Assembly (NCBI GenBank): GCA_963970005.1
Contig: CAXAMN010001436.1
Coordinates: 292,268 to 356,267, forward strand
Length of the DNA: 64,000 nt
Direction of reading: 5' to 3'
Source of the DNA: Durusdinium trenchii
Taxonomy: Eukaryota; Sar; Dinophyceae; Suessiales; Symbiodiniaceae
This document shows positions 34,000 through 42,491 of this stretch, piece after piece (the stretch's first letter is position 1; each line of letters opens with the position of its first letter). The notes under the pieces are model-generated. The model was not told where the DNA came from and did no database searches. It saw nothing but the letters and a program-made list of their open reading frames with translations. A program made the translations under genes and the position numbers.

Positions 34000-36675
34000 A
34001 TGCTCAGCCAACAGCAACCCAGCCACCACACTATGCAACAACTCTTCCACCTCCACCGCGCTCTATCCATTTTGATCCACCACACACAATACATCGAACG
34101 TGCAGAAGCCATTTTTGCAACAGGTCTCATTCACATCACCCTGCTCTTTGCCTACCCGTCCACAACACATCGATCTCAACAATGGAGAAACCGTTTCCGA
34201 CAGCTCCACATCCTTCCCAATACCTACCACTACCACAACTTTCTTTCCCAGAATTCCGTCTACATCAAACTCCACTTCAACCCCATTCCCCCCCAGCGCT
34301 GTTACCACCAGCATGGCCATTTCTACGTCGGCTCAACAGCCATTGGCATCCCTCATAGAGAGCACAACCGCCGCGCCAAGCTCAAACAACTCCAGAACAA
34401 CATTCCTATTTCAGCCGAACTATCTTTACGCTACTGGCACTCCCACAACAACATTCGCCACTACACAACCATCCAGCTCACGTCCCACGACACCTACGAT
34501 CAAGCCTGGATCCAGGAACACCACCACATTGCCAATTGGATGCCCACACTCAACTGGCCGTTCATCTCCCAACACCTCAAGCTCAAGGCCCAGGGATGGC
34601 AATTCACCAAACATCGCGCACATTTCTACTCCAGACTAGCCACCCACAAACGCCTCTTCCGACGACTGAGGCAACGCCAACACACCCTCCGCGAACCCCA
34701 TCTTTACACTTCCACCAAACATCACGCTCTCACACTTCTTCGTGACCTCACCAAACACACCGCAGCCTCCTTTGACGCAGCCAAACAACTGCGAAGTGGC
34801 CGACACACGGACTTAGAAGTCTATGCCATCCGGCGTACGGCCGCCAACCTTGAAGAACCAGGCCGCAGCAGAGCCCTCCACATCATCAACAAAGCCCTTC
34901 TCTATCGCAATCTTACACCACCCAAACCCAACATTCCGCTCACAGTGCCTTTCCTGGCGCACGAAGACTTTACCAAACACTGTCAACAATGGCTCCGTAC
35001 CACCATCCAACAGCACAAACATTTAGCCATCCCCCTCCACCTTCCCTCCCATCGCATCCGTGAAGCAGCACACAAGACTCTACGATCTCAGCTCCACAAT
35101 CACAGGACCTGGGAAGACACTCTCCACTCGCCACCAGATTCAGCAGATCTCCCTTGTGCGTGCGACCACCTTCGCACTCTCCTCCATGACCCTAACACCC
35201 CTACCACCAATGGCCACTACATCCTCACCTTGGACCAACTACAACTTCCACCACATCTCACCATTTTCCTCAACGCCAACATGAACAGCGCTTATTACCC
35301 CAGCAAGGCCCGCTACTTCCTCACCTTCCAGCAAGCTTACACGAAGTGGCTCAAAATTCAAGGGCTACCACCATTCCTCGTCCAGCACTTGGAACCGTTC
35401 CTTACACACCAATGGCGCCTCCACAACGCTCATCTCCAACACCAACCCCGTTTCACCGCTCGCCTGCTCCGACAACTCCAGGAACTTCTCGGCCCACATA
35501 CAGTACTTCACCATGCTGACCATGAACTACAACAACTCCGACTGTTCTGCCCTCGTCAATATTTCACCGGAGCTCTGAACACACGGCAATCCCCAGAACT
35601 TTTTGAACCACTTCCATATCTCACAGCCGCCAACATCCACGACCACCTCAAAGCCACGGTTCCACCCATCCTCCGCACACGCTACAAGTGGGGATTCCGC
35701 AAGGTTTTCAACATTCCCTACGGAGTGGTTCACCTCAAGGAGAAAAAGCACTGGCAAAAGGGCCGCACCATTATTTCCTACTTCCGTTCACTCACAGGCA
35801 ACCTCCTACGTATTACCAGCCGTGCCCTCGACATTATACTTCAACACCTTTACCCACAACATCCAGGGCAGCTCTCCATCCCACAACTATGGCACCACTT
35901 CCACAGCTACCTCACTCAAACACCGGCAGACATCTCCCTCCACGCTACCAACGACGACCTGGTGGGCTTCTTCAACTCGGTCCCCCAACACCGACTGATC
36001 GATGCAGTCCACTCCATGATACAGCACTGGCAACAACAACAATCCACCCACACTCTCACTGTGGATGTTCAAGCCACCGGCGATCCCTTCCACCACTCCC
36101 ACATCGGCAGACACCACCAAAAACACCCCACACAACGCACCATCCAGACCTCCGACATCACCACTATCGTCGCTTATGCACTCAACACCTGCATTTTCCG
36201 GGCTTGCAATAACACTTACAAACAAATCCGAGGAGCTGGGATTGGCTCCCAACTCTCTCCAGCCCTCTGCAATGTCGCCATCACCCTCATTGAACACTCC
36301 TGGCACCGGGTCCACAACAACCTCCTGCAACACACAGACTTGCACGTTGCTTACTACCGTTACGTTGACAACCGCTTCATTGTCCACAATGAGCACTTCC
36401 TCCACCACCCAGCCATTCAAACCCTTGTCCACCACAATTTCTTCGGGGACCCAGTGGAACTGGAACCTGTCCATGACTTTCACCTGGGGTTCAACATTGA
36501 CCTCCAACAACGCACCATCACCTACATACAACCTTATCCCAACCCTGGAAAATCAGGGATGCCACCACAGCCGGGAGCCGGCGCTTGGCTCTGTCAGGCC
36601 TTCAATCCAGACTCCACACTATCCACAAATACACCTTTCCACCCTCCAGCGCTGAAGTTGCTGCCGCCGAGCTAG
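34000..36675 (+). CDS. ORF2: GIY-YIG-like nuclease plus Penelope-type RT
   Basis: ATG at 34000 is fixed by TGA at 33991. The frame gives 891 residues. A GIY-YIG-like domain spans about 86-190: YVGST at 109-113, candidate catalytic Arg120 and Glu173, and TLN at the end. The reverse transcriptase core spans about 560-840: a GRTIISYFRSLTGNL segment (588-602), motif A NDDLVGFFNSVP (651-662), motif B GAGIGSQLSPALCN (745-758) and motif C YVDN (788-791). This fits the Penelope order and spacing. Motif C has Asn where most reverse transcriptases have the second Asp. Near 36548 the coding signal jumps to frame 3, which reads IRDATTAGSRRLALSGLQSR, then HTIHKYTFPP and a basic tail (HRSLKKRRRRRP), and stops at TGA 36789-36791 inside the right pseudo-LTR. 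A one-base deletion near 36545-36550 would explain it. The protein should nick DNA and copy its RNA in the nucleus. Confidence 0.8.
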   Translation: MLSQQQPSHHTMQQLFHLHRALSILIHHTQYIERAEAIFATGLIHITLLFAYPSTTHRSQQWRNRFRQLHILPNTYHYHNFLSQNSVYIKLHFNPIPPQRCYHQHGHFYVGSTAIGIPHREHNRRAKLKQLQNNIPISAELSLRYWHSHNNIRHYTTIQLTSHDTYDQAWIQEHHHIANWMPTLNWPFISQHLKLKAQGWQFTKHRAHFYSRLATHKRLFRRLRQRQHTLREPHLYTSTKHHALTLLRDLTKHTAASFDAAKQLRSGRHTDLEVYAIRRTAANLEEPGRSRALHIINKALLYRNLTPPKPNIPLTVPFLAHEDFTKHCQQWLRTTIQQHKHLAIPLHLPSHRIREAAHKTLRSQLHNHRTWEDTLHSPPDSADLPCACDHLRTLLHDPNTPTTNGHYILTLDQLQLPPHLTIFLNANMNSAYYPSKARYFLTFQQAYTKWLKIQGLPPFLVQHLEPFLTHQWRLHNAHLQHQPRFTARLLRQLQELLGPHTVLHHADHELQQLRLFCPRQYFTGALNTRQSPELFEPLPYLTAANIHDHLKATVPPILRTRYKWGFRKVFNIPYGVVHLKEKKHWQKGRTIISYFRSLTGNLLRITSRALDIILQHLYPQHPGQLSIPQLWHHFHSYLTQTPADISLHATNDDLVGFFNSVPQHRLIDAVHSMIQHWQQQQSTHTLTVDVQATGDPFHHSHIGRHHQKHPTQRTIQTSDITTIVAYALNTCIFRACNNTYKQIRGAGIGSQLSPALCNVAITLIEHSWHRVHNNLLQHTDLHVAYYRYVDNRFIVHNEHFLHHPAIQTLVHHNFFGDPVELEPVHDFHLGFNIDLQQRTITYIQPYPNPGKSGMPPQPGAGAWLCQAFNPDSTLSTNTPFHPPALKLLPPS

Positions 36676-36760
36676 TGAGGCTCTATGTCCAAAAAGGACA
36701 CAACCACCAAGCCTGCCACCGGTCTTTGAAAAAGCGCCGACGACGGCGACCTGTGTGCGT

Positions 36761-37134
36761 CGCCCCCTGGTCAAAGGGTTACCTTTCATGACATCCACTG
36801 CCACCTGTTTCACCAGCAGCAGGGGGACCATCTCGCTGCTGACCTGGTCTAACAAAGCTAGGCAGCGAGATGGGAAGCACCAAAGGACGCTTTGGTGTGT
36901 ACCTGCCACACAACTTTTGCACAAGCTGTCCACCCTACTCTTCCACGATTTGATTCATGGTTCTTCATGTATTCCACCCCACAAACAGGTTTCAGCCGCT
37001 TGTGAACTGCAGCCAGCCGCGCGAGTGAAACATTTTTCAACAATTCAAGTCACCGGACTCTTTCGCCTTGCCGTTCCACCACTTTCCTTCTCAACGTGGG
37101 AATCGAGATAACTGAATACAATTGTCAGAGTGTG
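36761..37134 (+). repeat. Right pseudo-LTR
   Basis: It matches 30774-31151 except for loss of four bases (aggc) near 36829 and about two substitutions. The loss shortens the gaccagg/cctggtc pairing but keeps the 11-bp one. The ORF2 tail in frame 3 ends within it. Confidence 0.9.
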
Positions 37135-37343
37135 CCACCCCCTGTATCTAAGGGTTCCACCTTTGTAACTAAGAGTTTGAATGCAGGGGGACCAGGCATC
37201 TCGCTGCTGACCTGGTCTAACAAAGCTAGGCAGCGAGATGGGAAGCACCAAAAGACGCTTTGGTGTGTACCTGCCCAACTTTTGCAAAAGCTGTCCAATC
37301 CGCCTTGTTTGATTCATGGTGGTTGCATGTTTCCTCCCATAAA
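37135..37343 (+). repeat. Diverged pseudo-LTR unit, cut by assembly gap
   Basis: It begins ccaccccctgtatctaaggg directly after the right pseudo-LTR. From ggggaccaggcatctcgctg onward it shares the core with the other units, while its first 65 bases belong to a different subtype. It ends at the N run. Confidence 0.85.
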
Positions 37344-37353
37344 NNNNNNNNNN
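37344..37353. other. Assembly gap (10 N)
   Basis: Ten N, probably a placeholder of unknown true size, inside the tandem pseudo-LTR units. Confidence 0.99.
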
Positions 37354-37713
37354 TCCACCTTTGTAACTAAGAGTTTTGAATGCAGGGGGACCAGGCATCT
37401 CGCTGCTGACCTGGTCTAACAAAGCTAGGCAGCGAGATGGGAAGCACCAAAGGACGCTTTGGTGTGTACCTGCCACAACTTTTGCAAAAGCTGTCCACTC
37501 CGCCTTGTTTGATTCATGGTGGTTGCATGTTTCCTCCCATAAACCTTTTCCCCGCAGCTGAGCTCGTCACCGCATCACCTGTACAGATCGATTTTGCGAC
37601 CACTTGGAAACAATGTTCAACAAGACTTTTGCGCTGACTTTTCCACCTTGCGGTTCTTCGCCTTTCTTCTCATCGTGGTAACTGAGTTAACTGAATACAA
37701 TTGTCAGAGTGTG
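37354..37713 (+). repeat. Second diverged pseudo-LTR unit
   Basis: It starts within tccacctttgtaactaagag, carries the same inverted-repeat cluster, and ends tacaattgtcagagtgtg like the other units. Its 5' part is nearly identical to the unit before the gap, so both belong to one subtype. Its second half differs from the flanking pseudo-LTRs of the element. Confidence 0.85.
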
Positions 37714-38890
37714 TTTTTTGTGGCTATGACGTGGTATTATTTATGGTTCTTGTATGTTTCTTGGCAAAGCACTCTCTAGGTTCGCGCTGTGGTGTGAATC
37801 TCTTTCAATCACAAGAAGCATCCGCATGATCTCTTGGCTTTCCTTGACTTGAGCCAACACCAAACGCCACATCTCCGGCGTTTTGCAGTATGGGGACGTG
37901 GATGAAGCCGCCTCGCTGATTCAAAAGGGGTGTGCCACTGAGTCGGTAGTCACCATGAGTCACCTGACGGTCAGCCGAGGCATCAGACACATTAAAGATA
38001 TTAAAGGTATTGTTCAGAGGATGGTTTGAAGCGTTCACGGATGGCGTGGACAAAAGTGTTTTGATGTGTTTTCATGGGACATGTTTGTCAAGTGGCAGCT
38101 TGCCTGAGAAGTAGCTTTCAGTGGAGGTTCTCGGTTATGGTGTTTTCTGAGCTGCTTTCTTGTTTGATCCTCCAATGAGCAAGCATGCAATGACAAAGCA
38201 TGCGAAGCCGGATTAGGATGTAAGTTCAATCCAGTGTCGTCCAGAGAGCATGGGGAATATGGGAAACTGACCAGTTCACAGAGACATTGGTGGCGTTGTC
38301 AGAAGAGGCGTGGAAAAGGTTCAAAAACCCGCCGAGGCATGCGAGTCCCGAGGTTGACCCGCTCTTAACGTGTGGGAGGAAGGGGTTTGGACGGCTGGCT
38401 TTGGCCCCACAAGTGAAAGCACCTGAGCTGAGCATCCAACAAGGCAAACAGCAAAGGAAGAAACCAAAAGAAAACAATGAGAAGGAACAACCGCGTTCTT
38501 GTCAAGGTGAGAATTTGTTCAATCTTCTTGACAAAGTGAGGAATCAAAGGATGTGGTGGAGGGCAAAGTAGTCCGCAGAGATGGATCCCACTTCTTCGAT
38601 GGGTGTTAAAATGATGCAAACCGCTGAGCGGTCCCATTCTCGCGAGGGCAAGGCAATGTGCCACACTTTGCCACGCAACTTGTTTGATCCCAAAAAGATC
38701 CAAAAAGAACATTGGGTCCAGTCTATGGCTGGCTTTCAAAAATTGTACTTTATGTCGTTTAAAGGCATTTGAGTTGAACCGCTTTACTGAATGGGTCCCT
38801 AGCGGCCCTAGCAGTCCTGATGAGGATTCAAGTTTGCAAGGTTCTTTTTAAATCCTCCGGCCCGCGTGTCACTCCTTTGCTCTATTTGTA
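37714..38890. other. Spacer with one weak frame
   Basis: A plus frame at 38287-38571 is Lys/Arg/Gln-rich (QQGKQQRKKPKENNEKEQ) and could be a disordered exon, but it has no clear splice sites. Nothing else is visible. Confidence 0.3.
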
Positions 38891-39005
38891 TCAGGGGAAT
38901 CGCTACTAGTAACAAGGGCGTAAGGCCAGGAGCCCCTAGTAGCGTCCTTTGCTCCTAGTAGCGATGCCCTTTGCTCCTAGTAGCGTCCTTGCTCCTAGTA
39001 GTAGG
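38891..39005. repeat. CTAGTAG-type dispersed repeat, antisense form
   Basis: About five units: ggccaggagcccctagtagc, tcctttgctcctagtagcga and tccttgctcctagtagtagg. It abuts the ankyrin-like remnant. Confidence 0.85.
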
Positions 39006-39028
39006 CATGCAGTGGTCCACAAAGCTCA

Positions 39029-39347
39029 ACTTTCCGAGGCCATGCCACCGACCAACACGACGCCCCTCCATGCGGCTTGCCGTGCTGGTGACTTGGACAT
39101 GGCCAGAGCCTCAGGACTAGGCATTTGGTCCCTCGCGGGAAATCACGATGCCTTGAAGGAGTCCGCAGCAGTTTCAGTCTGACATGTTGAAAGCTCCATG
39201 TACCCCAGCTCACATGGAGTTCCCATGCTCCTTGGTCTTCAAGGAGTCCTTCAAGAACCTCGCTTAGTCCCCCAAAGCTGAGGTGAACTATTTGCTGTCC
39301 GTGCGAGCTGACCCCAACATCAAAGAGGCACTACGCATCATGTCATC
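39029..39347 (+). pseudogene. Ankyrin-repeat remnant
   Basis: The first block (39050-39115) reads NTTPLHAACRAGDLDMARA, a close fit to the start of an ankyrin repeat (TPLH-A-x-x-G). A second block near 39283-39330 reads VNYLLSVRADPNIKEALR, fitting the end of an ankyrin repeat (LL-x-x-x-ADPN). The blocks are in different frames and about 170 bases apart, with stops between, so this is either a decayed gene or two exons with unseen splicing. Ankyrin proteins mediate protein contacts. Confidence 0.6.
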
Positions 39348-39754
39348 ACGGCCCTGGTGTGGCGGCGCCAGTGGCGCCTTGCTTTTTCCCCACCAGGTGT
39401 AGGCCTGAGCTTGGCCCTTCTAGGGACACCCGAGGGCCGTTGATTTGTAAGATGCCAGCCTAGGTACTGCTTTGACGCAAAGCTGTTTAGGGATCTTAGG
39501 AGCAGAATGGCTAGAAAGAGGCAGCTTGCCCCATTTTGCAGGAATATGCTATTTCCCAATGATTGTTTTACAAACTGTTGGGGGGATAGAAATGGTCGTT
39601 GGAGCGATACCTAAACCGATACCGAATGATACCTGGAGCGATACCTCAGAAGTCCAGTGATAGCCACCTCCTCATGGGTAAAGCCAAACTCACTAACAAA
39701 GAGCTTGTCAAAGGCCTTTGCAATTTAGTTTGTTGGAACAACCGCCTGCATACA
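39348..39754. other. Spacer, no gene seen
   Basis: No coding frame of good quality. A small gataccta-type repeat (gcgatacctaaaccgatacc) lies near 39600-39645. Confidence 0.45.
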
Positions 39755-40020
39755 CTGGCCAGATGAAAGTTGCGCTTGTTGATGTTCTGTTGACACTCAT
39801 GACAACCCTATCCTCCTAGAAGCCTATACCATGAGACAAGGGAAGGTGTGGGCGGTCATTTGTCACCACGGAAAGCCTATTGTTATTAATAAGTTAAAAG
39901 GGTGTGATAATTGACCGTCCCACACCTGCCACGCAAAAAAGACTTGTTAATTCGATCCGCCGCTGACCTCAAAGTGTTTTGTAAGAAGGCTAACAAGCGT
40001 AAACTTTTGTTTGCCTGAAG
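39755..40020. repeat. Module A of a two-module repeat
   Basis: It begins ctggccagatgaaagttgcg and ends gtttgcctgaag. It matches 41607-41868 with scattered differences and a nine-base length change near the start. Confidence 0.9.
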
Positions 40021-40307
40021 GGCAGCTCAGAGCAAAAATGTAAAAAACATGCATCCGTTCAACCTCTGCTGTTGTAGCCCAATTGTGGACAAGAGTTATA
40101 TATATTGTTTATTTCAAAATATCAAACATACATAAATGTATCTACGAAGATTATCTATTTATATGTTTTACATATATAGATATGTTTGGTAAATATATAT
40201 ATATATGTGTGTATCTGTAAAGAGGACAGAGTACTTTGTAGATTGACATTTCACTTGAAAAATAACCAATCAGTTACCTGTCAATGCAACACCCCTTTTT
40301 CAACGCA
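40021..40307. repeat. Module B, uninterrupted copy
   Basis: It begins ggcagctcagagcaaaaatg and ends ccctttttcaacgca. AT-rich, with a TA microsatellite inside. It serves as the empty-site reference for the split copy next to it. Confidence 0.9.
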
Positions 40308-40519
40308 GGGCAGCTCAGAGCAAAAATGTAAAAAACGTGCATCCGTTCAACCTCTGCTGTTATAGCCCAATTGTGGACAAGCGTTATATATTTTATTTCA
40401 AAATATCAAACATACATAAATGTATCTACAAAGATTATTTATTTATATGTTTTAGGTGTCACGCCCACTCGCGACCCGCAGCGGCGCGCGCGTTTGGTGG
40501 AAATCATATTTCGGTTGTT

Positions 40520-40544
40520 GGGGGGGGGGGGGGGGGGGGGGGGG
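40520..40544 (+). repeat. Run of 25 G
   Basis: Uninterrupted G tract inside the transposon, followed by two copies of ttcagttacgtcg. The true length is uncertain because such runs are hard to sequence. Confidence 0.9.
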
Positions 40545-40609
40545 TTCAGTTACGTCGTTCAGTTACGTCGTTCACGGAAGCTGCTGCTGGAAGGAGGCTA
40601 TGCAACACT

Positions 40610-41230
40610 ATGCGACTCAATTCACAAGTTGAACTCGATGTGACATCCTTGCGAGTGGCGAAAATCAGCACTGCAAACCCCAACTTCGCTCAAGAAGTTG
40701 AAGCCTGGAAATCTGGCCATGTGGGCCAAAGGGTGCCCAAGTACTTCTTGCTTTACATACGGATTGCTGGTGCCAGTCAGAGGGGATTGTCGAAGCTGTG
40801 CATTGCTAAGTTGCCTTATGTGTTGGTGGCTCCAAAAGCGAAGCCACCGGTGGAGTCGAAACAAGATGTGCAGGCTTCGAGATTGCTCGCTCGCATCAAC
40901 GCTGGCACCACATGCTACACCGATGGCAACCGGTCTTGGAAAGCTGTCGCCGAGGATGTCAAGAAGCAGATTTTGGTGAAATCCGTCAGCCACCGAAATG
41001 CGCAATTCACGAACAACCTCAAGGGCCCCAAGCGCAAGGGCGCTTCTGCTATCGGTGGGACTCAGCAATTAGATCGATGCTGGCACCACTTGAAGCGCTT
41101 CGTTGCTTGCAACCTCAAGACGAAGGTCAAGAGCCAGATCAATGCTGCTATCTTGGACAAAGCGTTCCAGTTTGTGTGGAGGTACAATGCCTCCACGCAA
41201 GATGCCACGGAAAGACTGGCGTCCTTGTAA
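40610..41230 (+). CDS. ISXO2-like (Merlin) transposase
   Basis: The first in-frame ATG after the G run is at 40610, giving 206 residues; the upstream open frame crosses the terminal repeat and G run and is not credible. The catalytic core of ISXO2-like transposases is visible: VELDVTSLRVAK (first Asp, residue 10), CYTDGNRSW (second Asp, 105), the SVSHRNAQF segment (125-133), and TQQLDRCWHHLKRFV (151-165) with Asp155 where Glu or Asn is usual. It would cut and paste the element as a nuclear DNA transposase. The usual N-terminal zinc ribbon is missing, so it is a 5'-shortened or internally deleted copy and may be inactive. Position between target duplications agrees. Confidence 0.8.
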   Translation: MRLNSQVELDVTSLRVAKISTANPNFAQEVEAWKSGHVGQRVPKYFLLYIRIAGASQRGLSKLCIAKLPYVLVAPKAKPPVESKQDVQASRLLARINAGTTCYTDGNRSWKAVAEDVKKQILVKSVSHRNAQFTNNLKGPKRKGASAIGGTQQLDRCWHHLKRFVACNLKTKVKSQINAAILDKAFQFVWRYNASTQDATERLASL

Positions 41231-41606
41231 CCGGAGTTGTGCGAAGAAAAGTCAGTTTGCAACTTTTTGGGGGTTGGACAGAAACGTACACTTGTAAATC
41301 CCCTTAGAATTTCAGATCAACGTCCAAAAAAGGGGGGAACTGTGGAGCGAAATGAACATGCGAACATGTGGGACAACATTGAAAACATTGTGAAGGACCA
41401 TGGATGCATTTCAAATGACCTGAGTGCTGTGTGCACGACTACGCGGGTCACCCGGGGTCGTGTTACCATGCTTTACGTATATAGATATGTTTGGTAAATA
41501 TGTATATATGTATCTGTAAAGAGGACAGAGTACTTTGTAGATTGACATTTCACTTGAAAAATAACCAATCAGTTACCTGTCAATGCAACACCCCATTTTT
41601 AACGCA

Positions 41607-41868
41607 CTGGCCAGATGAAAGTTGCGCTTGTTGATGTTGACACTCATGACAACCCTATCCCCCTAGAATCCTATACCATGAGACAAGGGAAGGTGTGGGC
41701 GGTCATTTGTCACCACGGAAAGCCTATCATTAAAAAAACATTTAAAAGGGTGTGATAATTGACCGTCCCACACCTGCCACGAAAATTAGATCTGTTAATT
41801 CGATCCGCCGCTGACCTCAGAGTGTTTTGTAAGAAGGCTAACAAGCGTAAACGTTTGTCTGCCTGAAG
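41607..41868. repeat. Module A', second copy
   Basis: It matches 39755-40020 in the same orientation and ends gtctgcctgaag. Unlike the first copy it follows rather than precedes a B module. Confidence 0.9.
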
Positions 41869-42393
41869 TATGGGAGCTTCTAAGAGGAACCACAAGACAA
41901 AGAATTGAGAGTTCGGAGACATTGTCGCGTGGTTTGTTTTTTGATTGGGACTCTGTCGAGTGATAGGAACCTTGGAGGGTGATACAGGGTGAGACACAGA
42001 TACATGGTGTCGTATTATATCATGTTATGATATGTTATGTTGATGGGCTCAAGGCCTGCAGTTGACTTTCCTTGAAGCCCCTGCCAGATCTCTCAATGTG
42101 GAGGGCGCACTCCACTTCATTTGGCAGTGAGGGCCCTAACGGCAACATACGGCAACTGTCGCTGCCTTGTGGGGTGTTTCAATATGTTTCAACGCCATTA
42201 AGCCTGGCATCCCATCCATTCTTACTATCCTGTATGTTTTGTGCTTCAAGCTGACGCAAGGGTGTTGCTTCTCCTGGTAGAGCTGAACAAACATTGGACA
42301 AACTGTGTAGTTGACAAAACTATACAAAACTGTACTTCTTCCGTTCGTCTTCCAGTGCACTGTACTTTCGATCCTTTTCGCTTCTCGTTGCAG
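41869..42393. other. Spacer, probably intron at the right end
   Basis: No supported gene. The last part before 42394 is pyrimidine-rich and leads into an acceptor. Confidence 0.4.
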
Positions 42394-42491
42394 CAGAGGC
42401 GCATGCAAATCTCCAAGAGATCGCGGCGAAGTTGTTGGATGGAGGCAAAATGCAGAAGTTCTTGTTGGAAGAAGGACTCAAACACGGATGA
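42394..42491 (+). CDS. Terminal exon, unrecognised
   Basis: After the acceptor cttctcgttgcag the frame reads AEAHANLQEIAAKLLDGGK then MQKFLLEEGLKHG and stops at TGA 42489-42491. It looks like a helical C-terminus. The exon starts in mid-codon. No family recognised. Confidence 0.55.

Larger units (their letters stand above)
30774..37134 (+). mobile_element. Penelope-like retroelement with N-terminal GIY-YIG
   Basis: The element is bounded by direct repeats of 378 and 374 bp that differ by a four-base deletion and about two substitutions, so insertion or last homogenisation was recent. Between them lie ORF1 (31642-33993, frame-broken) and ORF2 (34000 to about 36791). ORF2 carries a GIY-YIG-like nuclease motif at its N-terminus and a Penelope-type reverse transcriptase after it. 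Family knowledge: most Penelope-like elements have the nuclease at the C-terminus; permuted forms with it at the N-terminus (Chlamys-type) are known from green algae and protists. Long pseudo-LTRs, often in tandem, are typical of Penelope-like elements. The whole internal region is strikingly C- and A-rich on the plus strand. I do not see target-site duplications with confidence. Confidence 0.85.
40455..41467 (+). mobile_element. Merlin/IS1016-like DNA transposon
   Basis: Ends are ggtgtcacgcccactcgcga at the left and, reversed, ggtaacacgaccccgggtga at the right; with one gap they form imperfect terminal inverted repeats (GGT--CACG-CCC----GACCCGC). Flanks are atgtttta (40447-40454) and atgcttta (41468-41475), an 8-bp target duplication with one change, as expected for Merlin/IS1016 elements. 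Total length 1,013 bp, one transposase gene. Confidence 0.85.
40309..41606. repeat. Module B', split by a transposon
   Basis: The left part 40309-40454 and right part from 41468/41476 to 41606 together match module B. The break lies in tttatatgttttacatatat of the intact copy, and the filler is the Merlin-like element. Confidence 0.9.

Noticed and set aside
40337..40609. Upstream extension of the transposase frame
   Set aside because: It crosses module B', the terminal repeat and the 25-G run before the first credible ATG.
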